Made by a program: the position numbers and the translations under genes. This document shows positions 29,410 to 39,681 of a stretch of DNA of 64,000 nucleotides, piece after piece (the stretch's first letter is position 1; every line of letters begins with the position of its first letter). Source of the stretch: an uncultured Algibacter sp. (GTDB taxonomy: Bacteria; Bacteroidota; Bacteroidia; Flavobacteriales; Flavobacteriaceae); assembly GCF_947490405.1 (NCBI RefSeq), contig NZ_CANLGU010000002.1:794455-858454 (forward strand), written 5' to 3'. The notes below the pieces were generated by a model. It had not been told where the DNA came from. It saw only the letters and a program-made list of their open reading frames with translations, and searched no databases.

Positions 29410-31173
29410 TTAATGATTATTAATTTTATCATTCCTCACAATACTCAACCCATCATCAATCAAATGTCCAACTTGAGGTTTGTTTTGTTTGATTGATTCT
29501 AGGTGGTTCATGATTTTTTCGCTTAATTCTCTTTCATTTCCAATTTGGGCTAGTTCATAAAGTTCAACAGGTAACAACCAATCATTTGGATGCTCATCTA
29601 TAAGTTGCTCTAAAACTTTCGTTCTTGATATGGTTTTGTTTGTGCCTTCTCGATAATCTCTAACTTGTTGGTATAATACTTCAAGAGCCAATTGTTCTTT
29701 AGATTTTTCAATATGAATGGTGTTTGAAGAAGTTTTGTGTGTTATTAAATCAAAACTACTCAAATCAGCAGGTCCAGAAAAGGCAGAAACAATATCTTTT
29801 CCAACAGCCATATCATAATTACCCCATTCAGGTTTAAATAATATAGTTTCGTTGTGTGTAACGGCGCAGTTTTTAAAACTGATAAGTATAATTTTACCTT
29901 GAAGGTTTCGTTTTCCAGTAATAATTTCTCCAGAAACCTTAATGCCACCTTCAAATTCTAAGTTTACAATGCGTTCTTCGTAAATATTATAAGCAGCTAA
30001 ATCTCGCGGACTCATATCTTCAATAGCAAGGTTAATCCCTTTTAATTTTCCGATAGGAGAACCAAAACCCTCTAGATGTGAATGTGTACCTTGGCCAACA
30101 AGTTCTTTTTCGCGATAAGCTAAAGCAGTTTTTCCAATAGTTTGAATATAAATGGGTTTGCCTTCGTGTTCAATAGTATGATTAAAAACTCCAGAAATTT
30201 GAAGCCCTGTACTCAGTTCGATTGTTCCTAATGCGTTTGATTCTATTAGCTTATTAACTCCAGAAAGACCGCCTCTACGCAGTGCCATAGTGTTTGCATA
30301 TTCCTCCAATATCAAACTTAAATTTGCAAAATCTGGTGTTACGTATAGTTGTGGTTGTGGTTTGGTAATATCAAAATCTTTATACGTAGCATTAATATTA
30401 TAAGGTAGTTTTATAACTTCGTTGGTCATGCACCAAGCACTTTCACCTATTGATGAAAGCAGACCTGCTCCATATATTTTTGGGTTTTCAAGGCTTCCAA
30501 TTAAGCCATACTCTACGGTCCACCAATGTAAGTTTCTAATGAGTGCCATTTCACTGGGTTCTCCCATATTTTTTTGTAAAGCTTCTACTTTAGCTTCCGC
30601 GGAAGCGATATCATCTTCTTTGGAAGTTGGAGCTTCTTTTATTATGGATAAATACCTTACGGCTTCATATAATTCATAATCTTTTGCTGATGAAATCGCT
30701 TTGCTTCCAATTTCTCCAAAACGCCTTAAGTACTCAGCATACTCAGGGTTTGCGATAATAGGAGCATGTCCTGCACCCTCATGAATAATATCTGGTGCAG
30801 GGGTGTATTCAATATGTTCTAATTGTCGGATATCGCTAGCTATAACTAAAACATTGTAAGCTTGAAATTCCATAAAGGCATTTGGAGGAATAAATCCATC
30901 AACAGCAACAGCTGCCCAACCTATATCTTTTAAAATACGGTTCATGCCATACATATTTGGAATACTATCAATTGAAATACCTGTTTGTTTTAAGCCTTTT
31001 AAGTAAGAATGATGAGCAACAGTGCTTAAGAAATCTACATTTTTTCGCATAACATATCGCCATACTGCTTGATTAATAGCAGAATAATCCTCATAATTTT
31101 GAGGTTTTATAAACTGTTTCAAATGCTTTGGTAGCTTTTGAAGAATTTCGTTAGATTCAAATAATTTCGACAT
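29410..31173 (-). CDS. aromatic amino acid hydroxylase (phenylalanine 4-monooxygenase-like), long form
   Basis: Iron-ligand region PDIIHEGAGHAPIIANPEYAEYLRRFGEIG; FIPPNAFMEFQAYNVLVIASDIR; ~250 aa C-terminal extension. Confidence 0.9.
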   Translation of the reverse strand: MSKLFESNEILQKLPKHLKQFIKPQNYEDYSAINQAVWRYVMRKNVDFLSTVAHHSYLKGLKQTGISIDSIPNMYGMNRILKDIGWAAVAVDGFIPPNAFMEFQAYNVLVIASDIRQLEHIEYTPAPDIIHEGAGHAPIIANPEYAEYLRRFGEIGSKAISSAKDYELYEAVRYLSIIKEAPTSKEDDIASAEAKVEALQKNMGEPSEMALIRNLHWWTVEYGLIGSLENPKIYGAGLLSSIGESAWCMTNEVIKLPYNINATYKDFDITKPQPQLYVTPDFANLSLILEEYANTMALRRGGLSGVNKLIESNALGTIELSTGLQISGVFNHTIEHEGKPIYIQTIGKTALAYREKELVGQGTHSHLEGFGSPIGKLKGINLAIEDMSPRDLAAYNIYEERIVNLEFEGGIKVSGEIITGKRNLQGKIILISFKNCAVTHNETILFKPEWGNYDMAVGKDIVSAFSGPADLSSFDLITHKTSSNTIHIEKSKEQLALEVLYQQVRDYREGTNKTISRTKVLEQLIDEHPNDWLLPVELYELAQIGNERELSEKIMNHLESIKQNKPQVGHLIDDGLSIVRNDKINNH

Positions 31174-31336
31174 CTTTAATTTTTACATGTAAATCCTTTA
31201 TAAAAATACGAATTATTCACTATATATCGTGAAATTTAGGTTTTCTTTCAATATTAGAACCTATTAGTTTATTCTGTTTAAGAAAACCTTAAAGATTTCC
31301 ATATATTTAGAACACCTAATTTTTTAATCAAACTTC

Positions 31337-32440
31337 ATGTATACTAGACGAATATTTCCTGTAAGAGGTGTTTTAAAATGGACGCGTAGACATATTTTTT
31401 TGTTTTTATTAATTGCGCTAATACCAGTTGTATTATTTGATGTTGTTGGGCTAAAGTGGTTGCATGTGCCATGGTTACCATTAGGTGTTTTAGGTACCGC
31501 TGTGGCATTTATTGTAAGTTTTAAAAATAATGCGTCTTATGATAGGTTATGGGAGGCTCGAAAAATTTGGGGCGGTATTGTTAACGCTTCTCGTTCTTGG
31601 ACAATTATGGTTAAGGATTTTATTGATAATACACATGCAAAGAAGAAAAGAACAGACACGGAATTACAAGCTATAAAACGTAAATTGGTGCATAGGCATG
31701 TAGCTTGGTTAACAGCTCTAAGGTATCAATTAAGGCAAGATAAGCCATGGGAGATGCATTTAAAGCAAGGAAAACAAAATGCAGAATTTAGAAGCAATCA
31801 TTTTAGAGTATGTGAAGATGAAATTATAGTGGAAGATGCCATTAAAGACTATCTTTCTGAAGATGAATTCAAAGAAATATTTGCAAAAGGAAATCAAGCC
31901 TCTCAAATTTTAGGAATTCAGTCAAGACATCTAAAAACACTTATGAATGAAGGTTTAATTGAAGATTTTAGGCACATGGAAATGGCAAATATGCTTGTTG
32001 AATTTTATACCTTACAAGGAAAGAGCGAGCGCATTAAAAATTTTCCATACCCAAGGCAGTTTGCTACTTTAAATTATCTTTTTGTATGGATATTTATTAT
32101 TCTATTGCCGTTTGGAATTATGGAGGGTTTTGAATCTATTGGCGACCATATTCTAGAAGATTTAGCAAACCATCAATCTCATACTTCTCTAGGGCATTTA
32201 ATACAAGAGTTTATAGCAAAGCATTTTGTGTGGTTTTCTATACCCTTTAGTGCATTAATTTCTTGGGTGTTTCATACCATGGAAGCTATTGGAGAAAATA
32301 CAGAGAACCCTTTTGAAGGTGGACCAAATGATATTCCTATTACAGATATGAGTAGAGGTATAGAAATTGATATCAGACAACTTATAGATGATACCGATAT
32401 CCCTGAACCTTATAAATGGGAGAATGATATTGTGATGTAA
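31337..32440 (+). CDS. bestrophin-family ion channel protein
   Basis: FIVSFKNNASYDRLWEARKIWGGIVNASRSW; multiple TM segments; NPFEGGPNDIPITDMSRGIEIDI. Confidence 0.9.
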   Translation: MYTRRIFPVRGVLKWTRRHIFLFLLIALIPVVLFDVVGLKWLHVPWLPLGVLGTAVAFIVSFKNNASYDRLWEARKIWGGIVNASRSWTIMVKDFIDNTHAKKKRTDTELQAIKRKLVHRHVAWLTALRYQLRQDKPWEMHLKQGKQNAEFRSNHFRVCEDEIIVEDAIKDYLSEDEFKEIFAKGNQASQILGIQSRHLKTLMNEGLIEDFRHMEMANMLVEFYTLQGKSERIKNFPYPRQFATLNYLFVWIFIILLPFGIMEGFESIGDHILEDLANHQSHTSLGHLIQEFIAKHFVWFSIPFSALISWVFHTMEAIGENTENPFEGGPNDIPITDMSRGIEIDIRQLIDDTDIPEPYKWENDIVM

Positions 32441-32474
32441 TTACTTATACTTAAAAATTTAGTTATAAAATGTT

Positions 32475-32519
32475 AAAATTCTACTAAAAGTAGATTTTGT
32501 CTACTTTTAGTAGAATTTT
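32475..32519. repeat. 20-bp perfect inverted repeat with 5-nt loop, containing two self-palindromic CTACTnnnAGTAG units
   Basis: aaaattctactaaaagtaga ttttg tctacttttagtagaatttt. Confidence 0.8.
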
Positions 32520-32576
32520 TTTATTACTTTAGTAACATATGTAAAAATAAATATTAACCCATTAAACCTTATCATT

Positions 32577-32654
32577 ATGAAAAATTTAGTTTTATTAATT
32601 ATTGCTGGCGAACCATTACAAAAACTTAACCCTCATGAAAAACAAAAGAATTAA
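32577..32654 (+). CDS. possible 25-aa leader ORF
   Basis: MKNLVLLIIAGEPLQKLNPHEKQKN*, overlaps the start of the next ORF in another frame. Confidence 0.25.
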   Translation: MKNLVLLIIAGEPLQKLNPHEKQKN

Positions 32655-32904
32655 AGTTTACGAAAATGACTTAAAGAACATAATAAGATTATTAGAATCT
32701 GGTGGAGAAGAATCAATTTCCGAAGCGATTGAAAATTTAAAGGTGATAAGTAAAGATTATGATGTTTTTGAAACTCAAGAATATCAAAAAATTCTTTTCA
32801 GAACTATTTTAGAATTTATTATAAAATATGAAACACCAGATAATATGCCAATCGATGTTTTACTTGGTTTTGTTAATCATTTAAAAAATATATTAGGAAT
32901 TTAA
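32635..32904 (+). CDS. small hypothetical protein
   Basis: Start MKNKRIKVYENDLKNI; 14 bp upstream of the XRE-type gene. Confidence 0.6.
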   Translation: MKNKRIKVYENDLKNIIRLLESGGEESISEAIENLKVISKDYDVFETQEYQKILFRTILEFIIKYETPDNMPIDVLLGFVNHLKNILGI

Positions 32905-32917
32905 TAAAATAAATAAA

Positions 32918-33202
32918 ATGACTTACAACATAGGCAAAGTCATTAAGGGTTTAAGAGAAAGAGAAAATCTCTCAATTATTGAACTGTCTAAAAAAACAGG
33001 CATAGCTAAATCTAGTTTGTATCACATAGAAGCTGGAACTAAAAATGCTTCATTTAAAACTTTACAAACTCTATCTGTAATTTTAAACGAACCTTTACCC
33101 TTGATGATAATGACTGCATTTGCAGAAAGTAAAGAAGCTGATGATATAAAAGAATTACTAGAAAAATATTACTCTAAAGAAAAAAAAGGAATCCACTATT
33201 AA
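32918..33202 (+). CDS. XRE-family helix-turn-helix regulator
   Basis: IGKVIKGLRERENLSIIELSKKTGIAKSSLYHIEAGTKNASFKTLQTLSVIL. Confidence 0.9.
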   Translation: MTYNIGKVIKGLRERENLSIIELSKKTGIAKSSLYHIEAGTKNASFKTLQTLSVILNEPLPLMIMTAFAESKEADDIKELLEKYYSKEKKGIHY

Positions 33203-33777
33203 AGGGATTCTTTTTTTGTGTCAGGAGGATATTTCTCCATGATTTTGGTAACAAATTCTTTTATTCGGGCTTCTTTCTTATCCATATTTCTGCTTAAATA
33301 GCCTGTGCCCATACCTTGCCACACTAATTCTTTTTTATCTGCATCAATAAGATCAATATATAAGTGCCCTTGAACACTTGTGGAAACTGCTGGTTGATTA
33401 TTCCAACCCCAGCCCCAACCAGGACCAAAGCCACCCCAAGGGCCCCATCCGCCCCAGCCCCAGGCGCCAGCACCCCAGGCATTATTGTAAACATTTACAC
33501 GTTGTTGCGATTTTGTAAATAAACTTACTAAGATATCTGGTTTTTCAGATTTTGTAAAACCTTTAGCTAAAAGTTCGGCTTCAATAGCTCTTAAAATTCT
33601 GCGCTTATCTAAATCGCTAATTTCAGCTTTATCTATTCCTGTTTTAAAAAAAGCAAAGGTTTTGTAATCGTTAAAAGTTGCCTCTCTGTCGTAGTCTGCA
33701 GCTACTCTAATGGAGCTACAAGATGATACCACTATAAACAATGCTAAAAGTGGTAATGTTTTAATAATTTTTTTCAT
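33199..33777 (-). CDS. DUF4136-like lipoprotein
   Basis: Lipobox VVSSCSS; VAADYDREATFNDYKTFAFF; Gly/Trp-rich loop. Confidence 0.85.
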   Translation of the reverse strand: MKKIIKTLPLLALFIVVSSCSSIRVAADYDREATFNDYKTFAFFKTGIDKAEISDLDKRRILRAIEAELLAKGFTKSEKPDILVSLFTKSQQRVNVYNNAWGAGAWGWGGWGPWGGFGPGWGWGWNNQPAVSTSVQGHLYIDLIDADKKELVWQGMGTGYLSRNMDKKEARIKEFVTKIMEKYPPDTKKESL

Positions 33778-33902
33778 AATACAATTTTTTAGGTTGCCAT
33801 AGCTGTATAAAAAGTATATTCTTAGCAGCTTTTTTTTAATAACTTAGTATGTAAATATTATCAATAATCATACCAAGATACTTGTGTTTTTACAGGGTAT
33901 AG

Positions 33903-34067
33903 TTACTTTTTTATAGAGTTAGTCGCTTTGTTATAACCATAAGGGCAATGCCTACAACCACTTTGACAGCAATAACCACGCTTTAAATGGTATTGTTCGG
34001 TAAAACAACGATAACCTTCTGGTGTTAGGTAGTAGTCGCCTTCTTCAATGGGGATAATCTTTTTCAT
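33903..34067 (-). CDS. DUF5522-like Cys-rich small protein
   Basis: MKKIIPIEEGDYYLTPEGYRCFTEQYHLKRGYCCQSGCRHCPYGY; start adjusted from 34118. Confidence 0.8.
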   Translation of the reverse strand: MKKIIPIEEGDYYLTPEGYRCFTEQYHLKRGYCCQSGCRHCPYGYNKATNSIKK

Positions 34068-34116
34068 TATTAGCAAAGATAATGTAAATTGGATTGATTT
34101 TTGAACGTGTATAATC

Positions 34117-34455
34117 ATGGTTTTTATCTCAAAATATTTAGTGCCAAAAGGTTATACTGGAATAGCCATCTTTCCTTTTGTTTTTTTAAAATATAAAGCA
34201 TTAAAATTGAATAGTGTTTTGATTAATCACGAGAAAATTCATTTAAGGCAACAGGTAGAATTATTGCTTTTGCCATTTTATGTATTCTACTGTATAGAGT
34301 TTTTATTCAAGTTAGTGCAATATAAAAGTTGGCAAAAAGCGTATAGAAATATTTCTTTTGAAAGAGAAGCTTATTTCAATGAAGCCGATTTAGAATATCT
34401 TAATAATCGGCCTTTTTGGAGTTTTTTAAAGTACCTTCGTAGTCATGATATTTAA
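34117..34455 (+). CDS. hypothetical protein with HExxH-like NHEKIHLRQQVE motif
   Basis: Small membrane-associated ORF. Confidence 0.7.
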   Translation: MVFISKYLVPKGYTGIAIFPFVFLKYKALKLNSVLINHEKIHLRQQVELLLLPFYVFYCIEFLFKLVQYKSWQKAYRNISFEREAYFNEADLEYLNNRPFWSFLKYLRSHDI

Positions 34456-35353
34456 GCTTGAACATAGTGTTAATCAGCGGATAAATTTATCAAATAAAAC
34501 TGTTGAACTTTATATAAAACGTGAGGATAAAATTCATCCTTTTGTTTCAGGAAATAAGTACAGAAAGCTTAAATATAATCTTGATGCAGCTAAAAAACTT
34601 GGTTTTAAAACCTTACTTACTTTTGGTGGTGCATTTTCAAATCATATAGCTGCTGTGGCAGCAGCAGGGAGTTTATTAGGATTTAAAACTATTGGAGTCA
34701 TAAGGGGTGAAGAGTTAGAAGATATGGTGCCTACTAATGCCACTTTAAGTTTTGCAAAAGAAAAAGGGATGCAATTTAAGTTTGTTACCAGAGAGTCTTA
34801 TAGAAATAAAACTTCAAAAGCGTTTTTAAAGAATTTAAAGGATGAATATGGAGTGTTTTATACAATTCCAGAGGGAGGGACAAATGCCCTAGCTGTTAAG
34901 GGGTGTGAAGAAATTTTAACTCCTGATGATGAGGTGTTCAATTATGTTTGTTGTGCAGTAGGTACTGGCGGGACAATTTCGGGACTTATAAATTGTTCAA
35001 AACCCAGTCAACAAGTTTTAGGTTTTCCTGCTCTAAAAGGGAGCTTTTTGAAGGAAGATATTAGTAAATTTGTAACGAAAAACAATTGGAAGTTAATTAC
35101 TGATTATCATTTTGGGGGTTATGCTAAAATAAATGAGAAATTAGTAACGTTTATCAATCAGTTTAAAAAAGATTTTGATGTGCCTTTAGATCCTATTTAT
35201 ACAGGAAAAATGTTATTCGGGATTATGGATTTAATTGATAATAATTATTTTTCAAAGGGGTCTAAAATACTTGTAATTCATACAGGAGGATTGCAGGGTA
35301 TTGAAGGTATGAATGTTACTTTAAAAAGTAAGAAGTTATCTGTAATCATTTAA
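34445..35353 (+). CDS. PLP-dependent enzyme, ACC deaminase/D-cysteine desulfhydrase-like
   Basis: IKREDKIHPFVSGNKYRKLKYNLDAAKKLG; TFGGAFSNHIAAVAAAG; VGTGGTISGL. Confidence 0.9.
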   Translation: MIFKLEHSVNQRINLSNKTVELYIKREDKIHPFVSGNKYRKLKYNLDAAKKLGFKTLLTFGGAFSNHIAAVAAAGSLLGFKTIGVIRGEELEDMVPTNATLSFAKEKGMQFKFVTRESYRNKTSKAFLKNLKDEYGVFYTIPEGGTNALAVKGCEEILTPDDEVFNYVCCAVGTGGTISGLINCSKPSQQVLGFPALKGSFLKEDISKFVTKNNWKLITDYHFGGYAKINEKLVTFINQFKKDFDVPLDPIYTGKMLFGIMDLIDNNYFSKGSKILVIHTGGLQGIEGMNVTLKSKKLSVII

Positions 35354-35357
35354 AATA

Positions 35358-36149
35358 ATGAGTAGATTAGTTGTTGTTTTGTTTGTATCGCTTATGGTAT
35401 TTAGTTGTAAATCTAAAAAAGGAATTGTAACTAAAAAACCTAATGACACGGTAACACCTGTAAATAAAAATGAAAACGATAAAGTTGAAAAACCAACTAA
35501 AGTTTATGCCAATAATACCGAGCGTTACATAGATATACACAAAGTTACTGCACAGCAAGAAATGAGTTTGTATGGTATACCAGCGAGTATCACTTTAGCA
35601 CAAGGAATTCTAGAATCTGGCTCAGGAAAGGGTAGGTTATCTGTTGAAGCAAATAATCACTTTGGTATAAAGTGTCATGGTTGGTCTGGAAAAAAGATTT
35701 ATCATGATGATGATGAAAAACAAGAGTGTTTCAGAAAGTATAAGGATGCTAAATATTCTTTTAGAGACCATTCGTTGTTTTTATCTGAGCGAAAGCGTTA
35801 TTCGAAACTTTTTAAATTAAAAAAAGAAGACTATAAAGGTTGGGCAAAAGGTTTGAAAGCAGCTGGATATGCTACCGATAAAAAATACCCACAAAAGCTT
35901 ATTAGTTTAATTGAGCGTTATAAGTTGTATGAGTTTGATAAAGAAGTTATGGGTGATACTTATGTTAAATATAAAAGCCCCGAGGTTAATGAGGCAGTGA
36001 CTTATACAGTTGTTAAGGGTGATACTTTGTATTCTATTTCCAAACGCTATAATATTTCAGTAGAAAAACTTCAAAATATAAATGGTTTACGTGATTCAGC
36101 TTTAAGTATTGGGCAAGTATTAGTTGTAAAACCATCATCAAAAAATTAA
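35358..36149 (+). CDS. glucosaminidase domain protein with LysM
   Basis: Lipobox MVFSCKS; ITLAQGILESGSGKGRLSVEANNHFGIKC; LysM YTVVKGDTLYSISKRYNISVEKLQNING. Confidence 0.92.
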   Translation: MSRLVVVLFVSLMVFSCKSKKGIVTKKPNDTVTPVNKNENDKVEKPTKVYANNTERYIDIHKVTAQQEMSLYGIPASITLAQGILESGSGKGRLSVEANNHFGIKCHGWSGKKIYHDDDEKQECFRKYKDAKYSFRDHSLFLSERKRYSKLFKLKKEDYKGWAKGLKAAGYATDKKYPQKLISLIERYKLYEFDKEVMGDTYVKYKSPEVNEAVTYTVVKGDTLYSISKRYNISVEKLQNINGLRDSALSIGQVLVVKPSSKN

Positions 36150-36158
36150 TAAGAATTC

Positions 36159-37448
36159 ATGATTTATAAGAGAAGCAGTGCGTTGTTCGCTGAAGCAGAA
36201 AAAGTGATTCCAGGAGGAGTAAACTCTCCGGTTAGAGCGTTTAAAGGAGTTGGCGGAACTCCAATTTTTGTTGACGAGGCTAAAGGGGCTTATTTGTATG
36301 ATGCTGATGGCAATCGTTTGATTGATTATATCAATTCTTGGGGACCTATGATTTTGGGGCATGCCCACGAACCTGTTGTAAATGCAGTTGTTGAAAAAGC
36401 TAAGAAAGGAACATCGTTTGGGATGCCAACAGAAATTGAAACTCAAATTGCAGAATTAGCGGTGTCTATGGTGCCCAATATTGATAAAATTCGCTTTGTT
36501 AATTCTGGAACAGAGGCTTGTATGAGTGCGGTGCGTTTAGCAAGAGGTTTTACAGGGAAGGATAAAATTATCAAGTTTGCAGGTTGTTATCACGGGCATT
36601 CGGATTCGTTTTTAATTCAAGCAGGGAGTGGTGCAAGCACATTTGGGACACCTAATAGTCCGGGTGTTACACAAGGAACCGCTAAGGATACGTTGCTGGC
36701 TAGATATAATGATATTGATAATGTATCTGAGCTTATAAATTCTAATAAGAATGAAATAGCCTGTATTATCATTGAGCCTGTTGCCGGAAATATGGGGTGT
36801 ATTCCACCTAAAGAAGGCTTTTTGCAAGCATTAAGAGATTTATGTGATGCCAATGATATATTATTAGTTTTTGATGAGGTGATGACGGGATTTCGTTTAG
36901 CTAAAGGTGGTGCACAAGAATTGTTTGGAATACAAGCTGATATTGTATGTTTTGGTAAAGTGATTGGTGGTGGGTTGCCAGTTGGTGCCTTTGCTGCTAG
37001 AAATGAAATTATGAACCATTTAGCGCCTTTAGGGCCTGTATATCAGGCGGGAACACTAAGTGGGAATCCATTGGCAATGGCAGCTGGATTAGCTATGCTT
37101 ACAGAATTAAATACAGATACTGATGTATTTAATAGGCTTAAAGAAAAAACAGTGTATTTGCACGAAGGTATTGCTAAAGTTTTGAATGATAATAGTATCA
37201 TGCATACTATAAACAGAGTAGGTTCTATGATTTCTGTGCATTTTGATGAAGCAGATGTTATTGACTTTGATACAGCTGCAAAAGGCAATAATGATACATT
37301 TAAAAAATTCTTTCACGGTATGCTAAATGCTGGGGTATATATAGCTCCTAGTGCTTTTGAAACTTGGTTTTTAACAGATGCATTAAGTTATGAGGATTTA
37401 GATTTTACTATAGATGCTGTAGATAAAGTTGCCAAAACATTAAAGTAA
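36159..37448 (+). CDS. hemL: glutamate-1-semialdehyde 2,1-aminomutase
   Basis: [72 protein letters not shown]. Confidence 0.96.
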   Translation: MIYKRSSALFAEAEKVIPGGVNSPVRAFKGVGGTPIFVDEAKGAYLYDADGNRLIDYINSWGPMILGHAHEPVVNAVVEKAKKGTSFGMPTEIETQIAELAVSMVPNIDKIRFVNSGTEACMSAVRLARGFTGKDKIIKFAGCYHGHSDSFLIQAGSGASTFGTPNSPGVTQGTAKDTLLARYNDIDNVSELINSNKNEIACIIIEPVAGNMGCIPPKEGFLQALRDLCDANDILLVFDEVMTGFRLAKGGAQELFGIQADIVCFGKVIGGGLPVGAFAARNEIMNHLAPLGPVYQAGTLSGNPLAMAAGLAMLTELNTDTDVFNRLKEKTVYLHEGIAKVLNDNSIMHTINRVGSMISVHFDEADVIDFDTAAKGNNDTFKKFFHGMLNAGVYIAPSAFETWFLTDALSYEDLDFTIDAVDKVAKTLK

Positions 37449-37484
37449 CCCTAGGATATTGTCTTATATCATTATAACTTAAGA

Positions 37485-38054
37485 ATGGATTGCTTAATTG
37501 ATTATATAAAATCTCGAACTAATATAGAACAAAACGATATTGATTTAATCAAAAAATATTTTGTTTATGAAGAAATTCCAGCGCAAACTAGTCTCCTAAA
37601 AGCAGGTAAAGTAGAACGATATGTTTATTTTTTAAGTCATGGTATTGTAAAAGGATATCAAAATATTGATGGAAAGATTGTTGTGCAACATTTAGTTGCT
37701 GAACATGATTTTTTTACATCTTTAGATAGTTTTATGACTGAAACACCCTCGTTAGATTATTTCGAAACTATTACAAATTGTAAGCTTGTAAAAATTTCGA
37801 AACCAGATTTTGATATTTTACAAAATGAGACTGAGTTTTGGAGTGCATTTGTAAAAGAAATTACCAATGAACACTTAAGTTGTAAGCTACAGCGTGTTAA
37901 AGATTTTCAAATATTAACAGCTAAAGAGCGTTACCTAAAATTTGTAAATCAACACCCGAAATTAGCTTTAAATGTTTCTATTGATAATATCGCTTCTTTT
38001 TTAGGAATGGAGCCTCAATCTTTAAGTCGTATTCGCAAACAAATCGCTTTCTAA
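37485..38054 (+). CDS. Crp/Fnr family regulator
   Basis: Cyclic-nucleotide-binding-like domain; C-terminal HTH IDNIASFLGMEPQSLSRIRKQI. Confidence 0.85.
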   Translation: MDCLIDYIKSRTNIEQNDIDLIKKYFVYEEIPAQTSLLKAGKVERYVYFLSHGIVKGYQNIDGKIVVQHLVAEHDFFTSLDSFMTETPSLDYFETITNCKLVKISKPDFDILQNETEFWSAFVKEITNEHLSCKLQRVKDFQILTAKERYLKFVNQHPKLALNVSIDNIASFLGMEPQSLSRIRKQIAF

Positions 38055-38114
38055 CAAATGTTATATTTAAATCCTTAGTAGTTTTTGAAATTTGCTCAAA
38101 TTAAATACACAAGC

Positions 38115-39128
38115 ATGAGCAGCGAAATTTCATTAGTAACAGGAGGAAATGGACATTTAGGTAACAACTTAGTTAGGCTTTTACTTTCAGAAAAACTAAA
38201 AGTAAGAACAACAGTCAGGAATCTTAGCAATAAAGAACCCTTTAAAGGATTAGATTGCGAAGTTGTTCAAGCTGATATTACCGATAGGAAATCTCTAAGA
38301 AAAGCATTTCAGGGAGTTACTAACTTATATGCAGTTGCTGCAAATTTTAGTTTGTGGGCTAAAAATCCTAAAGCAGAAATTTATGATAATAATATGCAGG
38401 GAACCCAAAATGTGTTCGATATTGCAAAAGCATGTGGTATTAAAAATATCGTATATGTAAGTTCAGTTGCTAGTTTAGATTTTACAATATTGCCAGCCAA
38501 TGTCGCTAATGGGTATAATAAAGATAGAAGAAATTGGTATTATAATTCTAAAAATGACTCAGATAAATTAGCATTAGAATTGGGAATAAAATACGCCATT
38601 AGAACTGTTCTAGTTTTACCTTCTGCTATGATTGGTTCTATAGCTTATAAATTAAGTTATTCTAATAACCTTGTGTTACAAGTTTTAAATGGAGAAATAC
38701 CTGTAGATACCAATATTACTTTAAACTGGGTAGATGTAAAAGACGTAGCTTTGGGGATGTATAGCGCAATGATGAAAGGTAAGGATGGTGAGAGGTATAT
38801 TTTATCTAACGAGATGCATACAACATTACAAGAAAGTGTAAAAATAGCTTCTGATCTGTATCCTGAACTAAAATTAAAAACTCCTAAAAAAGCACCAAAA
38901 TGGGTGTTATATTTTACTGCTAGTTTAATGGAGTTTAGTAGTAAAATTACTGGAAAAGAACCTCTATTGCAAAGGCATTACTTGGATATGTTTTATGGTT
39001 TAAAGCAAGATTATGATATAAGAAAATCAAGGAAAGATTTAAATTTTAATCCTAAGTCCTCAAAAAAGGCTTTTGAAGATGCTCTAAAATATTTAAAAAA
39101 TGATTGGAAAGAAAATAAAATATTATAG
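38115..39128 (+). CDS. NAD-dependent epimerase/dehydratase (extended SDR)
   Basis: SLVTGGNGHLGNNLVRLLL; IVYVSSVASLDF; start adjusted to MSSEIS. Confidence 0.88.
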   Translation: MSSEISLVTGGNGHLGNNLVRLLLSEKLKVRTTVRNLSNKEPFKGLDCEVVQADITDRKSLRKAFQGVTNLYAVAANFSLWAKNPKAEIYDNNMQGTQNVFDIAKACGIKNIVYVSSVASLDFTILPANVANGYNKDRRNWYYNSKNDSDKLALELGIKYAIRTVLVLPSAMIGSIAYKLSYSNNLVLQVLNGEIPVDTNITLNWVDVKDVALGMYSAMMKGKDGERYILSNEMHTTLQESVKIASDLYPELKLKTPKKAPKWVLYFTASLMEFSSKITGKEPLLQRHYLDMFYGLKQDYDIRKSRKDLNFNPKSSKKAFEDALKYLKNDWKENKIL

Positions 39129-39216
39129 AACCATACAATGATAAATAAAAACGCCTCCTAAGGCTATAGAAGGCATTTTTAACATCAATTAAACTATAAT
39201 CAAAATAATAAAATCG

Positions 39217-39681
39217 TTATTGCTTTTTCTTTCCTTTTGCTCTTTTTTCTCCTTTGTCTTTTCTTTTCATAGCCATACGAGCTTGAGCCTTTTCCCATTT
39301 TGCATATTGCTCGTCGTTTAAAATATCTTTCATTTTTGCCTTCATAGCAATTTTATGGTCTAATTTAGCATTGGCCATTTTTAAACGCTCTTCTTGTGAT
39401 GGTTTTTTAAATTCTCCATTTTCTTTTTGGGCTTTACGTGCCTCCATCATGGATTTTCTTTTGGTAGCGTTTTCTAGATTGATTTTTTGAATCTTGGCTT
39501 GTTGCGATTCGTTTAAATCTAAAAATAAGGTCATTTTTTTTGTTTGCAGTGTTGCAATTTCTTCGGCAGAAAGATTCATCATTTTATTGGCTCTTTCTCC
39601 TTTGTTTCCTTTTTTGTTATGCTGTTGCGCAGTAGCTTGCAATGCGAACATAGCTAATGCAAGAATTAAAATTTTTCTCAT
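39217..39681 (-). CDS. DUF4890/Spy-like K/M-rich periplasmic protein
   Basis: Signal peptide; LDLNESQQAKIQKINLEN, MKDILNDEQYAKWEKAQ. Confidence 0.75.
   Translation of the reverse strand: MRKILILALAMFALQATAQQHNKKGNKGERANKMMNLSAEEIATLQTKKMTLFLDLNESQQAKIQKINLENATKRKSMMEARKAQKENGEFKKPSQEERLKMANAKLDHKIAMKAKMKDILNDEQYAKWEKAQARMAMKRKDKGEKRAKGKKKQ

Noticed and set aside
33400-33480. Gly/Trp-rich repeat in the DUF4136 lipoprotein
   Set aside because: Common low-complexity loop in this family and not evidence of a repeat element.
36612-37316. Several minus-strand ORFs opposite hemL (36612-36827, 36617-36853, 37043-37288, 37107-37316)
   Set aside because: Fully antisense to a strongly supported hemL gene; composition looks like mirror-frame artefacts.
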